Origin: Janthinobacterium lividum
Lineage (GTDB): Bacteria > Pseudomonadota > Gammaproteobacteria > Burkholderiales > Burkholderiaceae_D
Length of the DNA: 64,000 bases
NCBI RefSeq assembly: GCF_011601275.1
Contig: NZ_JAAOLY010000001.1
Location: 533,429 to 597,428, forward strand
Direction of reading: 5' to 3'
In this document: one piece after another, positions 28,463-36,947 of the stretch
Position numbering within the stretch: position 1 is the first letter of the stretch
Layout: the number at the start of each line of letters is the position of its first letter
The notes under the pieces: generated by a model
Told to the model about the DNA's origin: nothing
Databases searched by the model: none
Seen by the model: only the letters and a program-made list of their open reading frames with translations
Position numbers and translations under genes: made by a program

Positions 28463-28885
28463 ATGAGCAATCCCGACATCACCGTAGCAATGTTGAATGA
28501 ACGCGGCACGGGCCGCCTGCCCGGCCACCTGGGCATCGTCATCACGGAAGTGGGCGACGGCCAACTGACGGCGGAATTGCCCGTACTGCCGCATCTGCTG
28601 GCGCCGAATGGTTATTTGCACGCGGGCAGCGTGGTGACCCTGGCCGATACGGCTTCCGGCTATGGCTGCATCGTCAACTTGCCCGAAGGCGCCAGCAATT
28701 TCACGACCATCGAACTGAAATCGAACCACCTGGGCACGGCCCGCGAAGGCACGCTCACCTGCACGGCCAAGGTCGAGCACAAGGGCCGCAACACGCAAGT
28801 GTGGGATGCCGTGGTGAAAAGCAAGGAAACGGGCAAGACGATTGCCCTGTTCCGCTGCACGCAGATGATTCTGTATCCCAAATAA
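28463..28885 (+). CDS. PaaI-family hotdog-fold thioesterase
   Basis: A 140-residue acyl-CoA thioesterase-like protein. The hotdog core is visible: GRLPGHLGIVITEVGDGQL, then NGYLHAGSVVTLADTASGYG (the PaaI-type HxGxxxxLAD motif), and KSNHLGTAREGTLTCTAKVE. The substrate is not predictable. It stands alone and its stop codon is two bases from the convergent anti-sigma gene. Confidence 0.9.
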   Translation: MSNPDITVAMLNERGTGRLPGHLGIVITEVGDGQLTAELPVLPHLLAPNGYLHAGSVVTLADTASGYGCIVNLPEGASNFTTIELKSNHLGTAREGTLTCTAKVEHKGRNTQVWDAVVKSKETGKTIALFRCTQMILYPK

Positions 28886-28887
28886 GC

Positions 28888-29583
28888 TTAAATTTTTACC
28901 CAGTTACCCTTGTACAAGATTGGCCCCGTCGGTCCGTCCGGATTCGGCGAACCGCCTTTCGGCTCCAGCGTGACGGCCAGCAAGGCCACGTCGTTGCCGA
29001 TGGCGCGCTGTGACAGGGCCAGTTTCACATTGCCCTTGTCGGCCAATAAACCCAGGGAGCGCGGGTTGCCGCTCTTCGGCACGGCCCACAGTTCCAGGTC
29101 CTTATCGCTCGGTACGGGCGCGTTGCCGACCATGCGCACCTCGAGGGCGCCGTGGCGGCTGTCGGCCGTCAGCAGCAGGGCCGTTTGCGCCTTCTCGTCC
29201 GTCAGGCTGGCGACATAGTTGATTTGCGGTGCATCCATCACGCGCGTGGCCACGACAATGACCAGCAGCGCGGCGATGGCGCTCGAGGCCATGCCCAGCG
29301 AACGCCAGAACGACAGCGAATCGCGCAACCAGGACCAGCCGCCCCGCGGCGCCAGGTGCAAGCGCTGCTCGATCTGCTGCCACACGCGCTTGGGCGGCGC
29401 CACGGGCGTGGCAAATTCCGCCATCGGTTCCAGGCGCTGGCGCCATTCGGCCGTGATATTGCGCAAGTCGGCGTCGTTGTGCAGCCAGCCTTCGAAACGC
29501 CGCCGCGCGCCCCCTTTCAGCGTGCCCAGCACGTATTCGGACGCCAGTTTCTGGCGCAGGCTGTCATTGCCGCGGATATTCAT
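28888..29583 (-). CDS. Anti-sigma factor (RskA-like)
   Basis: A 231-residue membrane anti-sigma factor. The N-terminal cytoplasmic domain (about 1-75: LASEYVLGTLKGGARRRFEG) is an anti-sigma-K-type domain. One membrane helix lies near 103-120, followed by a periplasmic RskA domain with ELWAVPKSGNPRSLG and VTLEPKGGSPNPDGPTGPIL. The start codon overlaps the sigma factor's stop (ATGA), a strong sign that the two are a cognate pair, and this ATG is preferred over one 24 bases upstream. Confidence 0.93.
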   Translation of the reverse strand: MNIRGNDSLRQKLASEYVLGTLKGGARRRFEGWLHNDADLRNITAEWRQRLEPMAEFATPVAPPKRVWQQIEQRLHLAPRGGWSWLRDSLSFWRSLGMASSAIAALLVIVVATRVMDAPQINYVASLTDEKAQTALLLTADSRHGALEVRMVGNAPVPSDKDLELWAVPKSGNPRSLGLLADKGNVKLALSQRAIGNDVALLAVTLEPKGGSPNPDGPTGPILYKGNWVKI

Positions 29584-30170
29584 GGTGCCTCCCGTTTCGC
29601 CAGACACGTGCGTAGCCGTTCGAGGCTGCGGCGTATCCAGGTCTTCACGGTGCCGACCGGCAGCGACATCTGCTGCGCCACTTCGCTGTGCGACAGGTCA
29701 TGATAGAACGCCAGGGCGACCACCTGCCGGTGCAGCCCTTCCAGGGCGGACATGCAAAACGCCAGCGCCTTGGCGTCACCGCTCAGTTGCAGTGACTCGA
29801 TCGGCGTGGCCTGGGGGTCTCGGAGTGCATTCATGACTTCGCTATCAAACTGTTCGGCATCGATTTCCACGGTATCGTCGCTGCGCCGCAGCACATCGAA
29901 CGCCTTGTTGCGCACGATGGTGGCCATCCAGGTCATCGGCGCCGCCAGATGGCTTTGATACGTGGCGGCGTTGTTCCAGATGGCGACGAAACCCTCTTGC
30001 AAGGCTTCTTCTGCGAGCTCTTGCTTATGCAATATACGCAGCGCGAAGCCAAACAGTTTCGATGAGGTGGAGTTATATAGCTGGCGGAACGCGGTGGCGT
30101 CCTTGTTGCCGGTGGCGAGCAGCCAGGTTTTCAGTTGCTGCGGGTCGAGCGATTGGGCGGCTAGGGGCAC
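29580..30170 (-). CDS. ECF RNA polymerase sigma factor (SigK-like)
   Basis: A 196-residue ECF sigma factor. Sigma region 2 is at about residues 28-95 (FGFALRILHKQELAEEALQE, TYQSHLAAPMTWMATIVRNK, FDVLRR) and region 4 at about 135-190 (YHDLSHSEVAQQMSLPVGTV followed by KTWIRRSLERLR). It is translationally coupled to the anti-sigma gene by a four-base overlap. ECF sigma factors of this group answer to an envelope or oxidative signal via RskA. The upstream gap holds a GATAACAC/GTGTTATC inverted repeat. Confidence 0.94.
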   Translation of the reverse strand: MPLAAQSLDPQQLKTWLLATGNKDATAFRQLYNSTSSKLFGFALRILHKQELAEEALQEGFVAIWNNAATYQSHLAAPMTWMATIVRNKAFDVLRRSDDTVEIDAEQFDSEVMNALRDPQATPIESLQLSGDAKALAFCMSALEGLHRQVVALAFYHDLSHSEVAQQMSLPVGTVKTWIRRSLERLRTCLAKREAP

Positions 30171-30223
30171 GGCTGGCCTTCACAAGGTGAGTGGGATCAC
30201 GCCTGGGAAGGTTATAACAGGTT

Positions 30224-30260
30224 GATAACACTTGGCAACAAGGTTTTGTACCGTGTTATC
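30224..30260. promoter_or_regulatory. Inverted repeat upstream of the ECF sigma gene
   Basis: GATAACAC (30224-30231) and GTGTTATC (30253-30260) form a perfect eight-base inverted repeat 21 bases apart. It spans the thioredoxin gene's stop codon and the sigma gene's upstream region. It could be an operator or a weak terminator; no test is possible from sequence. Confidence 0.3.
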
Positions 30261-30786
30261 CAGCGATGGCCGTCTCGAGCAGCTTGTGCAGTTCGGCAAA
30301 CTCGGGCTTGCCCACATAGCGTTTCAGGATCTTGCCCTGCTTGTCGAGCACGAAGGTGGTGGGCGTGAGGGCCACGTCGCCATAGGCCTTGGCCGCCTCG
30401 CCCGTCACGTCGAGCGCCACCTTGAACGGCAGCTGGCGCGTTTCGGCGAAGTTCAGCACGTAGTTGGCCGGATCGTATTTCATGGCCACGGCCACGAATT
30501 CCAGTCCCTGCCCCTTGTACTTGTTGTAGGTGTCGACCATGTCCGGCATTTCCGCCACGCAGGTGGTGCACGAGGTGGCCCAGAAATTGACCATCACGAC
30601 CTTGCCGCGCAGGCTGGCCGATGTGATCTTTTCACCATGGATGCCGTGGAAGGTCACGTCCGGCGCGCTTTGCTTGTCATTGAGCGACAGATAGCCTGCC
30701 GCCGCCACGCCCGCCACGAGGACGGCGATCAGGGCTGGCTTGATCCAGGACTTGCTTGCGGATGGCGAAGTTGACATGGTTTTCAT
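30256..30786 (-). CDS. TlpA/ResA-type thiol:disulfide oxidoreductase, membrane-anchored
   Basis: A 176-residue periplasmic thioredoxin-fold protein anchored by an N-terminal helix (about 16-35). The redox motif is in VNFWATSCTTCVAEMP (CTTC), followed by VAVAMKYDP and the cis-proline region LTPTTFVLDKQGKIL. The CxxC of TlpA/ResA/CcmG proteins is usually CPPC or CxPC; CTTC differs. It may reduce cytochrome or metal-site cysteines. An alternative start three codons downstream is possible. A strong hairpin separates it from dolP. Confidence 0.9.
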   Translation of the reverse strand: MKTMSTSPSASKSWIKPALIAVLVAGVAAAGYLSLNDKQSAPDVTFHGIHGEKITSASLRGKVVMVNFWATSCTTCVAEMPDMVDTYNKYKGQGLEFVAVAMKYDPANYVLNFAETRQLPFKVALDVTGEAAKAYGDVALTPTTFVLDKQGKILKRYVGKPEFAELHKLLETAIAG

Positions 30787-30790
30787 TTGA

Positions 30791-30828
30791 AAAGCGCGGC
30801 GATGCGGCCATTATAGCCGTATCGCCGC
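30791..30828 (-). terminator. Strong hairpin between dolP and the thioredoxin gene, possible terminator
   Basis: Bases 30796-30808 pair with 30816-30828 over 13 positions (one G-T wobble), leaving a seven-base loop. On the minus strand the stem is followed by GCTTTTC, a short U tract of four. It lies just downstream of dolP and just upstream of the thioredoxin start, so it probably limits readthrough. Confidence 0.5.
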
Positions 30829-30859
30829 ATCAAAGCCGTAGGTCAAACGGAGGAGGCGT

Positions 30860-32195
<1,336 letters not shown>

Positions 32196-32555
32196 TTACA
32201 TATCGAGGATGTTCTTCAGCCAGCTGATGCGCCCGCCATCGATGGCCAGCGCGTCGAAACGGCACGGCGGCACGGTTTTTTGCCCCAGCAGCCAGGTTTG
32301 CGCGGCCACCGTCATGCGCCGCTGCTTGGCTGGGGTGATGCTGGCCAGGGCGCCGCCGAAGGCCGCACTGCTGCGTAGCCGCACTTCGACGAAGACGATG
32401 GATGCGCCATCGCGCATGATCAGGTCCAGCTCGCCGCCCTTGCACAGGTAGTTACGTTCCAGCAGCACCAGGCCTTGCAGCAGCAGATACGCGAGCGCAT
32501 CGTCTTCCCCTTGCCGTCCCCGTGCCTGTTTATTCTGGAAAGGCAGGGGTGGCAT
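32196..32555 (-). CDS. yraN: UPF0102 protein YraN
   Basis: A 119-residue endonuclease-like fold protein of the YraN family. Recognisable parts are ARGRQGEDDALAYLLLQGLV, the nuclease-type motif GELDLIMRDGASIVFVEVRL (D and E-x-(R/K) residues as in Holliday-junction resolvase folds) and FDALAID near the C-terminus. No activity is firmly assigned to the family. AAGGA precedes the start. It lies between lpoA and diaA. Confidence 0.93.
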   Translation of the reverse strand: MPPLPFQNKQARGRQGEDDALAYLLLQGLVLLERNYLCKGGELDLIMRDGASIVFVEVRLRSSAAFGGALASITPAKQRRMTVAAQTWLLGQKTVPPCRFDALAIDGGRISWLKNILDM

Positions 32556-32564
32556 GGCGTATCC

Positions 32565-33929
32565 TTATTGGGCCGGCGGCACGGCGACAGGTGCCGGCGC
32601 GGCCGGCGGCCAGGTGCCCAGCACGCCCTGCTGATAGGTGGCGGCTTGTTCCGTGCGCTCGAACACGCTTTGATCATTCTCGAAGCGCACGGCCAGGCGG
32701 CCCGTCACGCCATCGAGGGTAAATGGCGCGTTCGGCCGCAGCGCCACTTCGCGCGCCACGCGGAAGGCATCGATGCCCAGCGCATACAGGCGTTCCATGT
32801 CGGCCGTCAGGCGGCGTTCGGCAGGCTGCTCCGGCTGTGGATACACCATCACTTGCGGATGGTCGCGCTGCACTTGCCATGGCAGGTCCAGCAGGCGCGC
32901 ACCGTCGAGTTCGGGGCCGCTGGCGCCGCGCCCGGCGCCGGGATTCAGTGATGAGGTGCCATACAGGGGCAGGTCGCCGCCGATGGCCACGCGCAGCTGG
33001 CGCGCCTGGTCGGCGTCGAGCGCGGCAAACAGCAGGCCCGGCGGCGTGGCGGTCAGGCGCGCGCGCAGTTGCACCAGTTCCGCATCGCTCAGGTAGCCAT
33101 TCGTGGCTGTCAAGTCCATCGTCTCGACCTTGCCGCCCTGGCGCAGCCATTCCTGCTTGAAGGCGGCGCTGATGCGGCGCTGCGAGGGCGAACCGGCCGA
33201 CAGGATCAGCGCGCTGGCGCCCGGCTGTTCGCTGGCGGCCCAGGCGGCGACCTGGCGTGCTTCCGCCTCGATCGACAGGCCCATCACCAGCAGCTTGGCC
33301 GGCAGGCGCGCCTCGCCGCGGTTGTCCGGGTGGTTCAGGGCGATCGTCGGCTTGCGTACCAGGTCGCTGTTCGCCACGGCCGTGACGGCCGAGCGCGATA
33401 AAGGACCGACGACGATGTCCTGCTCTTCCTGTGCTTGCGCAAATTTGTTCAGCACGTCGCTGCTGCCGTCGCCCGTGTCGATGACCGTCACTTCAAAGCC
33501 GCTGCGGTCGCGCTCGTACGCGGCCATGAAACCGGCGCGCAGCAATTCGGCGGCCGGCCCCAGGGAAGTGGAGCGCAGCGGCAGCAGCAAGCCGATGTGG
33601 TGGGCCTTGCCGTCGGACGGCGCCGGTGCCGTGGCGGCCGGCATGTCTTGCGGCGTGCCGGTGGCCGGCTTGGTGTTGATGGGCGACAATGGGGCGCCGT
33701 TGCCGTCGTAGGCAGTAATATCGGGTACGGCCACGGCAAACGTCACCGGTTCGGGCGCGGGCGGCTTGGGCGGCACGGGCGGAGGCAGCGGCTTCGGTGG
33801 CGGCAGCGCCCTTGTGTTAGATTCAATAGGCGCGCACAATTGCCCGGGCGCGTCGCAAGGCGTGCTGCAAGCGCTCAGCATGCCGGTCGCGGCACAAACA
33901 AGCAGTAACTTCACACTATTAGCAAGCAT
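32565..33929 (-). CDS. lpoA: Penicillin-binding protein activator LpoA
   Basis: Outer-membrane lipoprotein of 454 residues that in E. coli activates PBP1A. It has a signal peptide with lipobox MLSAC near residue 21, a proline-rich linker (about 40-60), and a C-terminal periplasmic-binding-protein fold (about 110-430), HHIGLLLPLRSTSLGPAAEL being the conserved start. It lacks the large N-terminal TPR-like domain of E. coli LpoA, so it is a short form. A strong GGAGG precedes the ATG at 33929. It is divergent from rsmI across only about 50 bases. Confidence 0.88.
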   Translation of the reverse strand: MLANSVKLLLVCAATGMLSACSTPCDAPGQLCAPIESNTRALPPPKPLPPPVPPKPPAPEPVTFAVAVPDITAYDGNGAPLSPINTKPATGTPQDMPAATAPAPSDGKAHHIGLLLPLRSTSLGPAAELLRAGFMAAYERDRSGFEVTVIDTGDGSSDVLNKFAQAQEEQDIVVGPLSRSAVTAVANSDLVRKPTIALNHPDNRGEARLPAKLLVMGLSIEAEARQVAAWAASEQPGASALILSAGSPSQRRISAAFKQEWLRQGGKVETMDLTATNGYLSDAELVQLRARLTATPPGLLFAALDADQARQLRVAIGGDLPLYGTSSLNPGAGRGASGPELDGARLLDLPWQVQRDHPQVMVYPQPEQPAERRLTADMERLYALGIDAFRVAREVALRPNAPFTLDGVTGRLAVRFENDQSVFERTEQAATYQQGVLGTWPPAAPAPVAVPPAQ

Positions 33930-33983
33930 TTAACCTCCAAAATGACCGTACAAGAAATCAGTTCCATCGCCAGCCTGCCCATC

Positions 33984-34850
33984 ATGACAGAGGCGGCGCA
34001 CCAGGTCTATCCTATCGCAACATTGTATATAGTGGCCACGCCGATCGGTAATGTGACCGATATCAGCCTGCGCGCGCTGCATTTGCTGAGCCTTGCCGAT
34101 GCCGTCGCCTGTGAAGATACGCGCAACACGGCGCACCTGCTGACGCGCTTTGGCTTGAACAAGCCTCTGATTGCGGCGCATCAACATAACGAACGCGAAG
34201 TGGCGCAGACCCTGATCGCCCGCCTGCACGCCGGCGAGCGCATCGCCCTCGTTTCCGATGCGGGTACGCCTGCCGTGTCCGACCCCGGCGCGCGTATCGT
34301 CGACGCCGTGCGCGCGGCCGGCCTGCGCGTGCTGCCCCTGCCCGGCCCGTCGGCGGCGATCACGGCCATTTCCGCCAGCGGCCTGTTGAACGACCAGTTC
34401 TACTTTGTCGGCTTCCTGCCAGCCAAGGCCAAGCAGCGCGAAAACATGTTGCACAGCTTGCGCGGCGTGACGGCGACGATGGTGTTCTATGAAGCGCCGC
34501 ACCGCATCCTCGATTGCGCCACGGCCTTGGTGGAAGCGTTCGAACCGACGCGCCAGGTGGTGTTCGCGCGCGAACTGACGAAAATGTTCGAGGAAATCCA
34601 TCGCTGCCCCCTGTCCGAAGCGGAAAGCTGGATCCGCGCCGATGCGCACCGTGAAAAGGGCGAATTCGTCGTCCTGCTGGAAGGCGCGACGGAAGCGCAG
34701 GACGCGGAAGACGTGGAAGCGGAGCGCATCCTGAACATCTTGCTGGCCGAATGCAGCGTCAAGCAGGCGGCGAACCTGACGGCGCAGATCACGGGCCGCA
34801 AGAAGAACGCGCTGTATGAGCGGGCCTTGCAGTTGAAGGGGCAGGAATAA
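33984..34850 (+). CDS. rsmI: 16S rRNA 2'-O-methyltransferase RsmI (C1402)
   Basis: SAM-dependent methyltransferase, tetrapyrrole-methylase fold. From the ATG at 33984 it has 288 residues, close to the E. coli protein; an ATG at 33942 would add 14 residues but has no ribosome-binding site and lies in the lpoA ribosome-binding region. Motifs: LYIVATPIGNVTDISLRAL, CEDTRNTAHLLTRFGL, LVSDAGTPAVSDPGARIV and PGPSAAITAISASGL. It is divergent from lpoA as in E. coli. Confidence 0.94.
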   Translation: MTEAAHQVYPIATLYIVATPIGNVTDISLRALHLLSLADAVACEDTRNTAHLLTRFGLNKPLIAAHQHNEREVAQTLIARLHAGERIALVSDAGTPAVSDPGARIVDAVRAAGLRVLPLPGPSAAITAISASGLLNDQFYFVGFLPAKAKQRENMLHSLRGVTATMVFYEAPHRILDCATALVEAFEPTRQVVFARELTKMFEEIHRCPLSEAESWIRADAHREKGEFVVLLEGATEAQDAEDVEAERILNILLAECSVKQAANLTAQITGRKKNALYERALQLKGQE

Positions 34851-34855
34851 GGGAA

Positions 34856-35291
34856 TCAGGATGGCGGCTGGACATCGAGCGCCCTTGCCGCCACGAGTAA
34901 CAATTCCACATGTGCGATCAGCTCATCGACAAAGCCTGCCGTGACATCGAGTTCGCCCTCATATTCGGCCAGGTTGCGCTTCTTGTGCGCCTGGCTTAAC
35001 AGTAGTCACTGCTGTGGCGTGAAACCCAAGGTGTGTTCCAGGCTCTGGAAAACGAGATAGCGGTTGTCGCTGCGATAACCATGTTGACGTAACGCAGACA
35101 AGGCCGCCGCATGCGCCGCGTTATGCCAGGTCGAAGCGGCTTTCCAGCGACAGTATCACCTGTCTGGCGTCACGCAGGCGCACGGTGGCCGAGCGCAGCA
35201 AGCCGGCCCGTTCGCGTGCGTCAGGTGGCTCAGCCTTGAGCTGGCCGATGCGCGCCAGATTCGCCAGCGCTTGCGAGCTTGATGAATTCAT
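34856..35291 (-). pseudogene. HEPN-like partner of the nucleotidyltransferase, broken
   Basis: The first 56 codons read normally from the ATG at 35291 (MNSSSSQALANLARIGQLKA to LSLESRFDLA) and stop at 35121. Shifting frame recovers YNAAHAAALSALRQHGYRSD, RYLVFQSLEHTLGFTPQQ, then a TGA at 35006-35008 where the family has a tryptophan, then LLLSQAHKKRNLAEYEGELD to a final TGA at 34856. The simplest history is a two-base deletion at about 35121-35126 plus a TGG to TGA change. The pieces match a small HEPN-like family (possibly the SAV_6107 type) that normally follows this kind of nucleotidyltransferase. It overlaps that gene by 62 bases. Confidence 0.85.
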
Positions 35292-35877
35292 CGTCGCCCC
35301 CTTTGACAAAAATCTTGGGCTGTTCGAGGATGCGCACGACGAACGACTTGCCCTCGTCTATTCTTTGCCGCCATTCTTCTGGCGTGTACAAGGTCGGGTT
35401 GATGCTGCGCCCCAGTTGCTGCTGCACTGGCTGCAAGGCCGTCAGTAACTGGGCGTTTGATGCCATGCTGCCGATCACCATCAGGTCGATATCGCTGTGC
35501 GCCTGTTCCGTGCCCTTGGCCATCGAACCGTACACGAAAGCCAAGTCGATTTCCTGCCAGTGCGGCTGCAGCGCGACGCGCAGCACATCGGCCACGCCGA
35601 AGGTTTTCAGTACGATGCTGCGCAGCTCGTCGAATATCGGCGCATCGTGATTCGCTTGGTAATGCTTCTGGTTGCCCACCTTTTTCACCGTGACCAGGGC
35701 CGATTTCACCAGCTTGGCCAGCTCGCGTTGCACTGCACCCGAACCGATGGCCGCGAAGGCGATGATTTCATTCGCATAGAAAGACCGTTGCGCCTGGCCA
35801 AAGAGCAAGGCCAGCACGCGTTGCTGTGTCTTGGAAAACAATGTGTCTGCATAGATACCCACATTGGGTATAGTCAA
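35230..35877 (-). CDS. Winged-helix nucleotidyltransferase (MNT-type), toxin-antitoxin-like
   Basis: A 215-residue protein with an N-terminal winged helix-turn-helix (about 12-85, with FYANEIIAFAAIGSGAVQRE, VTVKKVGNQKHYQAN) fused to a minimal nucleotidyltransferase domain whose catalytic signature FVYGSMAKGTEQAHSDIDLM contains GS and DxD. The LTYTPEEW/INPTLY region follows. This family usually forms a two-gene unit with a HEPN-like protein; here the partner is broken. The reading frame of this gene is intact and it overlaps the partner by 62 bases. Six bases separate its start from the preceding gene's stop. Confidence 0.88.
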   Translation of the reverse strand: MTIPNVGIYADTLFSKTQQRVLALLFGQAQRSFYANEIIAFAAIGSGAVQRELAKLVKSALVTVKKVGNQKHYQANHDAPIFDELRSIVLKTFGVADVLRVALQPHWQEIDLAFVYGSMAKGTEQAHSDIDLMVIGSMASNAQLLTALQPVQQQLGRSINPTLYTPEEWRQRIDEGKSFVVRILEQPKIFVKGGDDEFIKLASAGESGAHRPAQG

Positions 35878-35883
35878 TCTTCT

Positions 35884-36525
35884 TCACCACTTGCAGCCGC
35901 TATCCTTCTTGTCCAGCAACATCAACACGGGTGCCAGCAAGCCTGCGCCTGAATAGGCGGTGCGGCAATCGCCGCGCTTGCCCTGCGCGATGTCGCGCGC
36001 CAGCTGGGTTTCCGTTTGCAGCGGCTTGTCGGGGATTTGCCCCACGGCCGTGCCTACCTTGGATGGATCGCGTTCGCCAGCCATCTTGCGCGCCGTTTTC
36101 CTGGCCGCTTCCATGTCGAATTTTGGCGTTTCCTGGGTTTCTTGCCTGATGGTATCGGGACTGGCCGCCGGCGCGGCCGGTGATGCCGGCACGACCGTGA
36201 TGGCTTGTGGGGGCGATGCTGGCGCCGTAGCCGCCGCCGGCGTTTCCCGGGCAGTAGCGAGTTTCGGCTTGCTGATGGGCTTGGGCTCGCGCTTCGACTT
36301 GACGACTTCGACAGGCGGCGGGGGCGGCTTGGCGGCCAGCGGACGTATCCACACGGCGATCGACTCCACGCGCGGGGCCGTGTCCGGTGGCGCTGCTGGC
36401 TGCACGTGGCGCCACAGATAGATCAAGGCGCCATGCAGCAGCAAGGACACGGCGATGCCCAGCACGATGCCGCGGCGGTTCGGCACGGGCTGGCCGCCGC
36501 CGCTTCTTTCTATCTTGAACTCCAT
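35884..36525 (-). CDS. Proline/alanine-rich single-pass membrane protein, function unknown
   Basis: I do not recognise a specific family. The 213-residue protein begins MEFKIERSGGGQPVPNRRGI, has one hydrophobic helix (VLGIAVSLLLHGALIYLWRH, about 21-40), then an extended proline- and alanine-rich region to about residue 130 with PPPPPVEVVKSKREPKP. The C-terminal part has KRGDCRTAYSGAGLLAPVLM and a second cysteine at the end. The layout (short cytoplasmic tail, one helix, proline-rich periplasmic part) resembles TonB-like proteins, but no TonB C-terminal domain is apparent. An ATG 18 bases upstream is an alternative start. Confidence 0.7.
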   Translation of the reverse strand: MEFKIERSGGGQPVPNRRGIVLGIAVSLLLHGALIYLWRHVQPAAPPDTAPRVESIAVWIRPLAAKPPPPPVEVVKSKREPKPISKPKLATARETPAAATAPASPPQAITVVPASPAAPAASPDTIRQETQETPKFDMEAARKTARKMAGERDPSKVGTAVGQIPDKPLQTETQLARDIAQGKRGDCRTAYSGAGLLAPVLMLLDKKDSGCKW

Positions 36526-36652
36526 TGCCGTCGTCGCCTTCATGTCTGATCGGGAAAACTTGCCAAGCCAGTGTCGCATACTTCAATCGTTTTGAAAAAT
36601 ACATGCATCTGAGTGCCGCGCGTAATAATTTACACAGAGTTTCACCTGACCC

Positions 36653-36681
36653 TTGACCGAAGTCGATACGGCCTGTATTAT
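36653..36681 (+). promoter_or_regulatory. Sigma-70 promoter of tRNA-Pro
   Basis: TTGACC (36653-36658) and TATTAT (36676-36681) are 17 bases apart, and the mature tRNA begins nine bases after the -10 element. Good consensus and spacing. Confidence 0.75.
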
Positions 36682-36690
36682 CTTGGTCTT

Positions 36691-36767
36691 CGGAGTGTGG
36701 CGCAGCCCGGTAGCGCACCTGGTTTGGGACCAGGGGGTCCAAGGTTCGAATCCTTGTACTCCGACCA
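36691..36767 (+). tRNA. tRNA-Pro (anticodon UGG)
   Basis: A 77-base cloverleaf with acceptor CGGAGTG pairing TACTCCG (G-U at the seventh pair), a D arm containing GCGCAGCCCGGTAGCGC, anticodon loop TTTGGGA between CCTGG and CCAGG giving anticodon TGG, T loop GGTTCGAATCC and an encoded CCA end. It is a single-gene transcription unit with its own promoter and terminator. Confidence 0.97.
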
Positions 36768-36780
36768 AATTTGTAGAAAA

Positions 36781-36813
36781 AAACCCAAGAGTTTCGACTC
36801 TTGGGTTTTTTTT
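36781..36813 (+). terminator. Rho-independent terminator of tRNA-Pro
   Basis: AAACCCAAGAGT (36781-36792) pairs perfectly with ACTCTTGGGTTT (36797-36808) across a TTCG tetraloop and leads into a T run. Confidence 0.93.
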
Positions 36814-36854
36814 CGTCTGTACGGTTCACGTACGGTCGGGATCGGTCGGGGTAG

Positions 36855-36884
36855 GTCGGGTTAGCGCAAAGCGCGTAACCCGAC
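36855..36884. repeat. Dispersed palindromic repeat, copy 1
   Basis: GTCGGGTTAGCGC pairs with GCGCGTAACCCGAC across a short spacer. Related copies lie at 36906-36947, 40906-40941 and 40959-40988. Confidence 0.75.
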
Positions 36885-36905
36885 AACAGTGTTGGCCCTG
36901 GCGGC

Positions 36906-36947
36906 GTCGGATTACGCGCGGCCTTGCCGCGCTAATCCGGCCTACGC
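36906..36947. repeat. Dispersed palindromic repeat, copy 2
   Basis: GTCGGATTACGCGCG faces CGCGCTAATCCGG and is followed by CCTACGC. It ends at the base before the lyase stop codon. Confidence 0.7.

Larger units (their letters stand above)
36526..36947. other. Intergenic region with tRNA-Pro, its promoter and terminator, and two palindromic repeats
   Basis: The 422-base gap holds no protein gene. It contains a promoter (36653-36681), tRNA-Pro (36691-36767), a terminator (36781-36813) and two copies of a dispersed palindrome (36855-36884, 36906-36947). The second copy ends directly against the stop codon of the hydroxymethylglutaryl-CoA lyase gene. Confidence 0.8.

Noticed and set aside
34856..35291. 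Programmed frameshifting or readthrough in the HEPN-like gene.
   Set aside because: Two independent lesions (a frameshift and an in-frame TGA) would both need recoding, and no slippery heptamer or pseudoknot is apparent at 35121; decay or sequence error is simpler.
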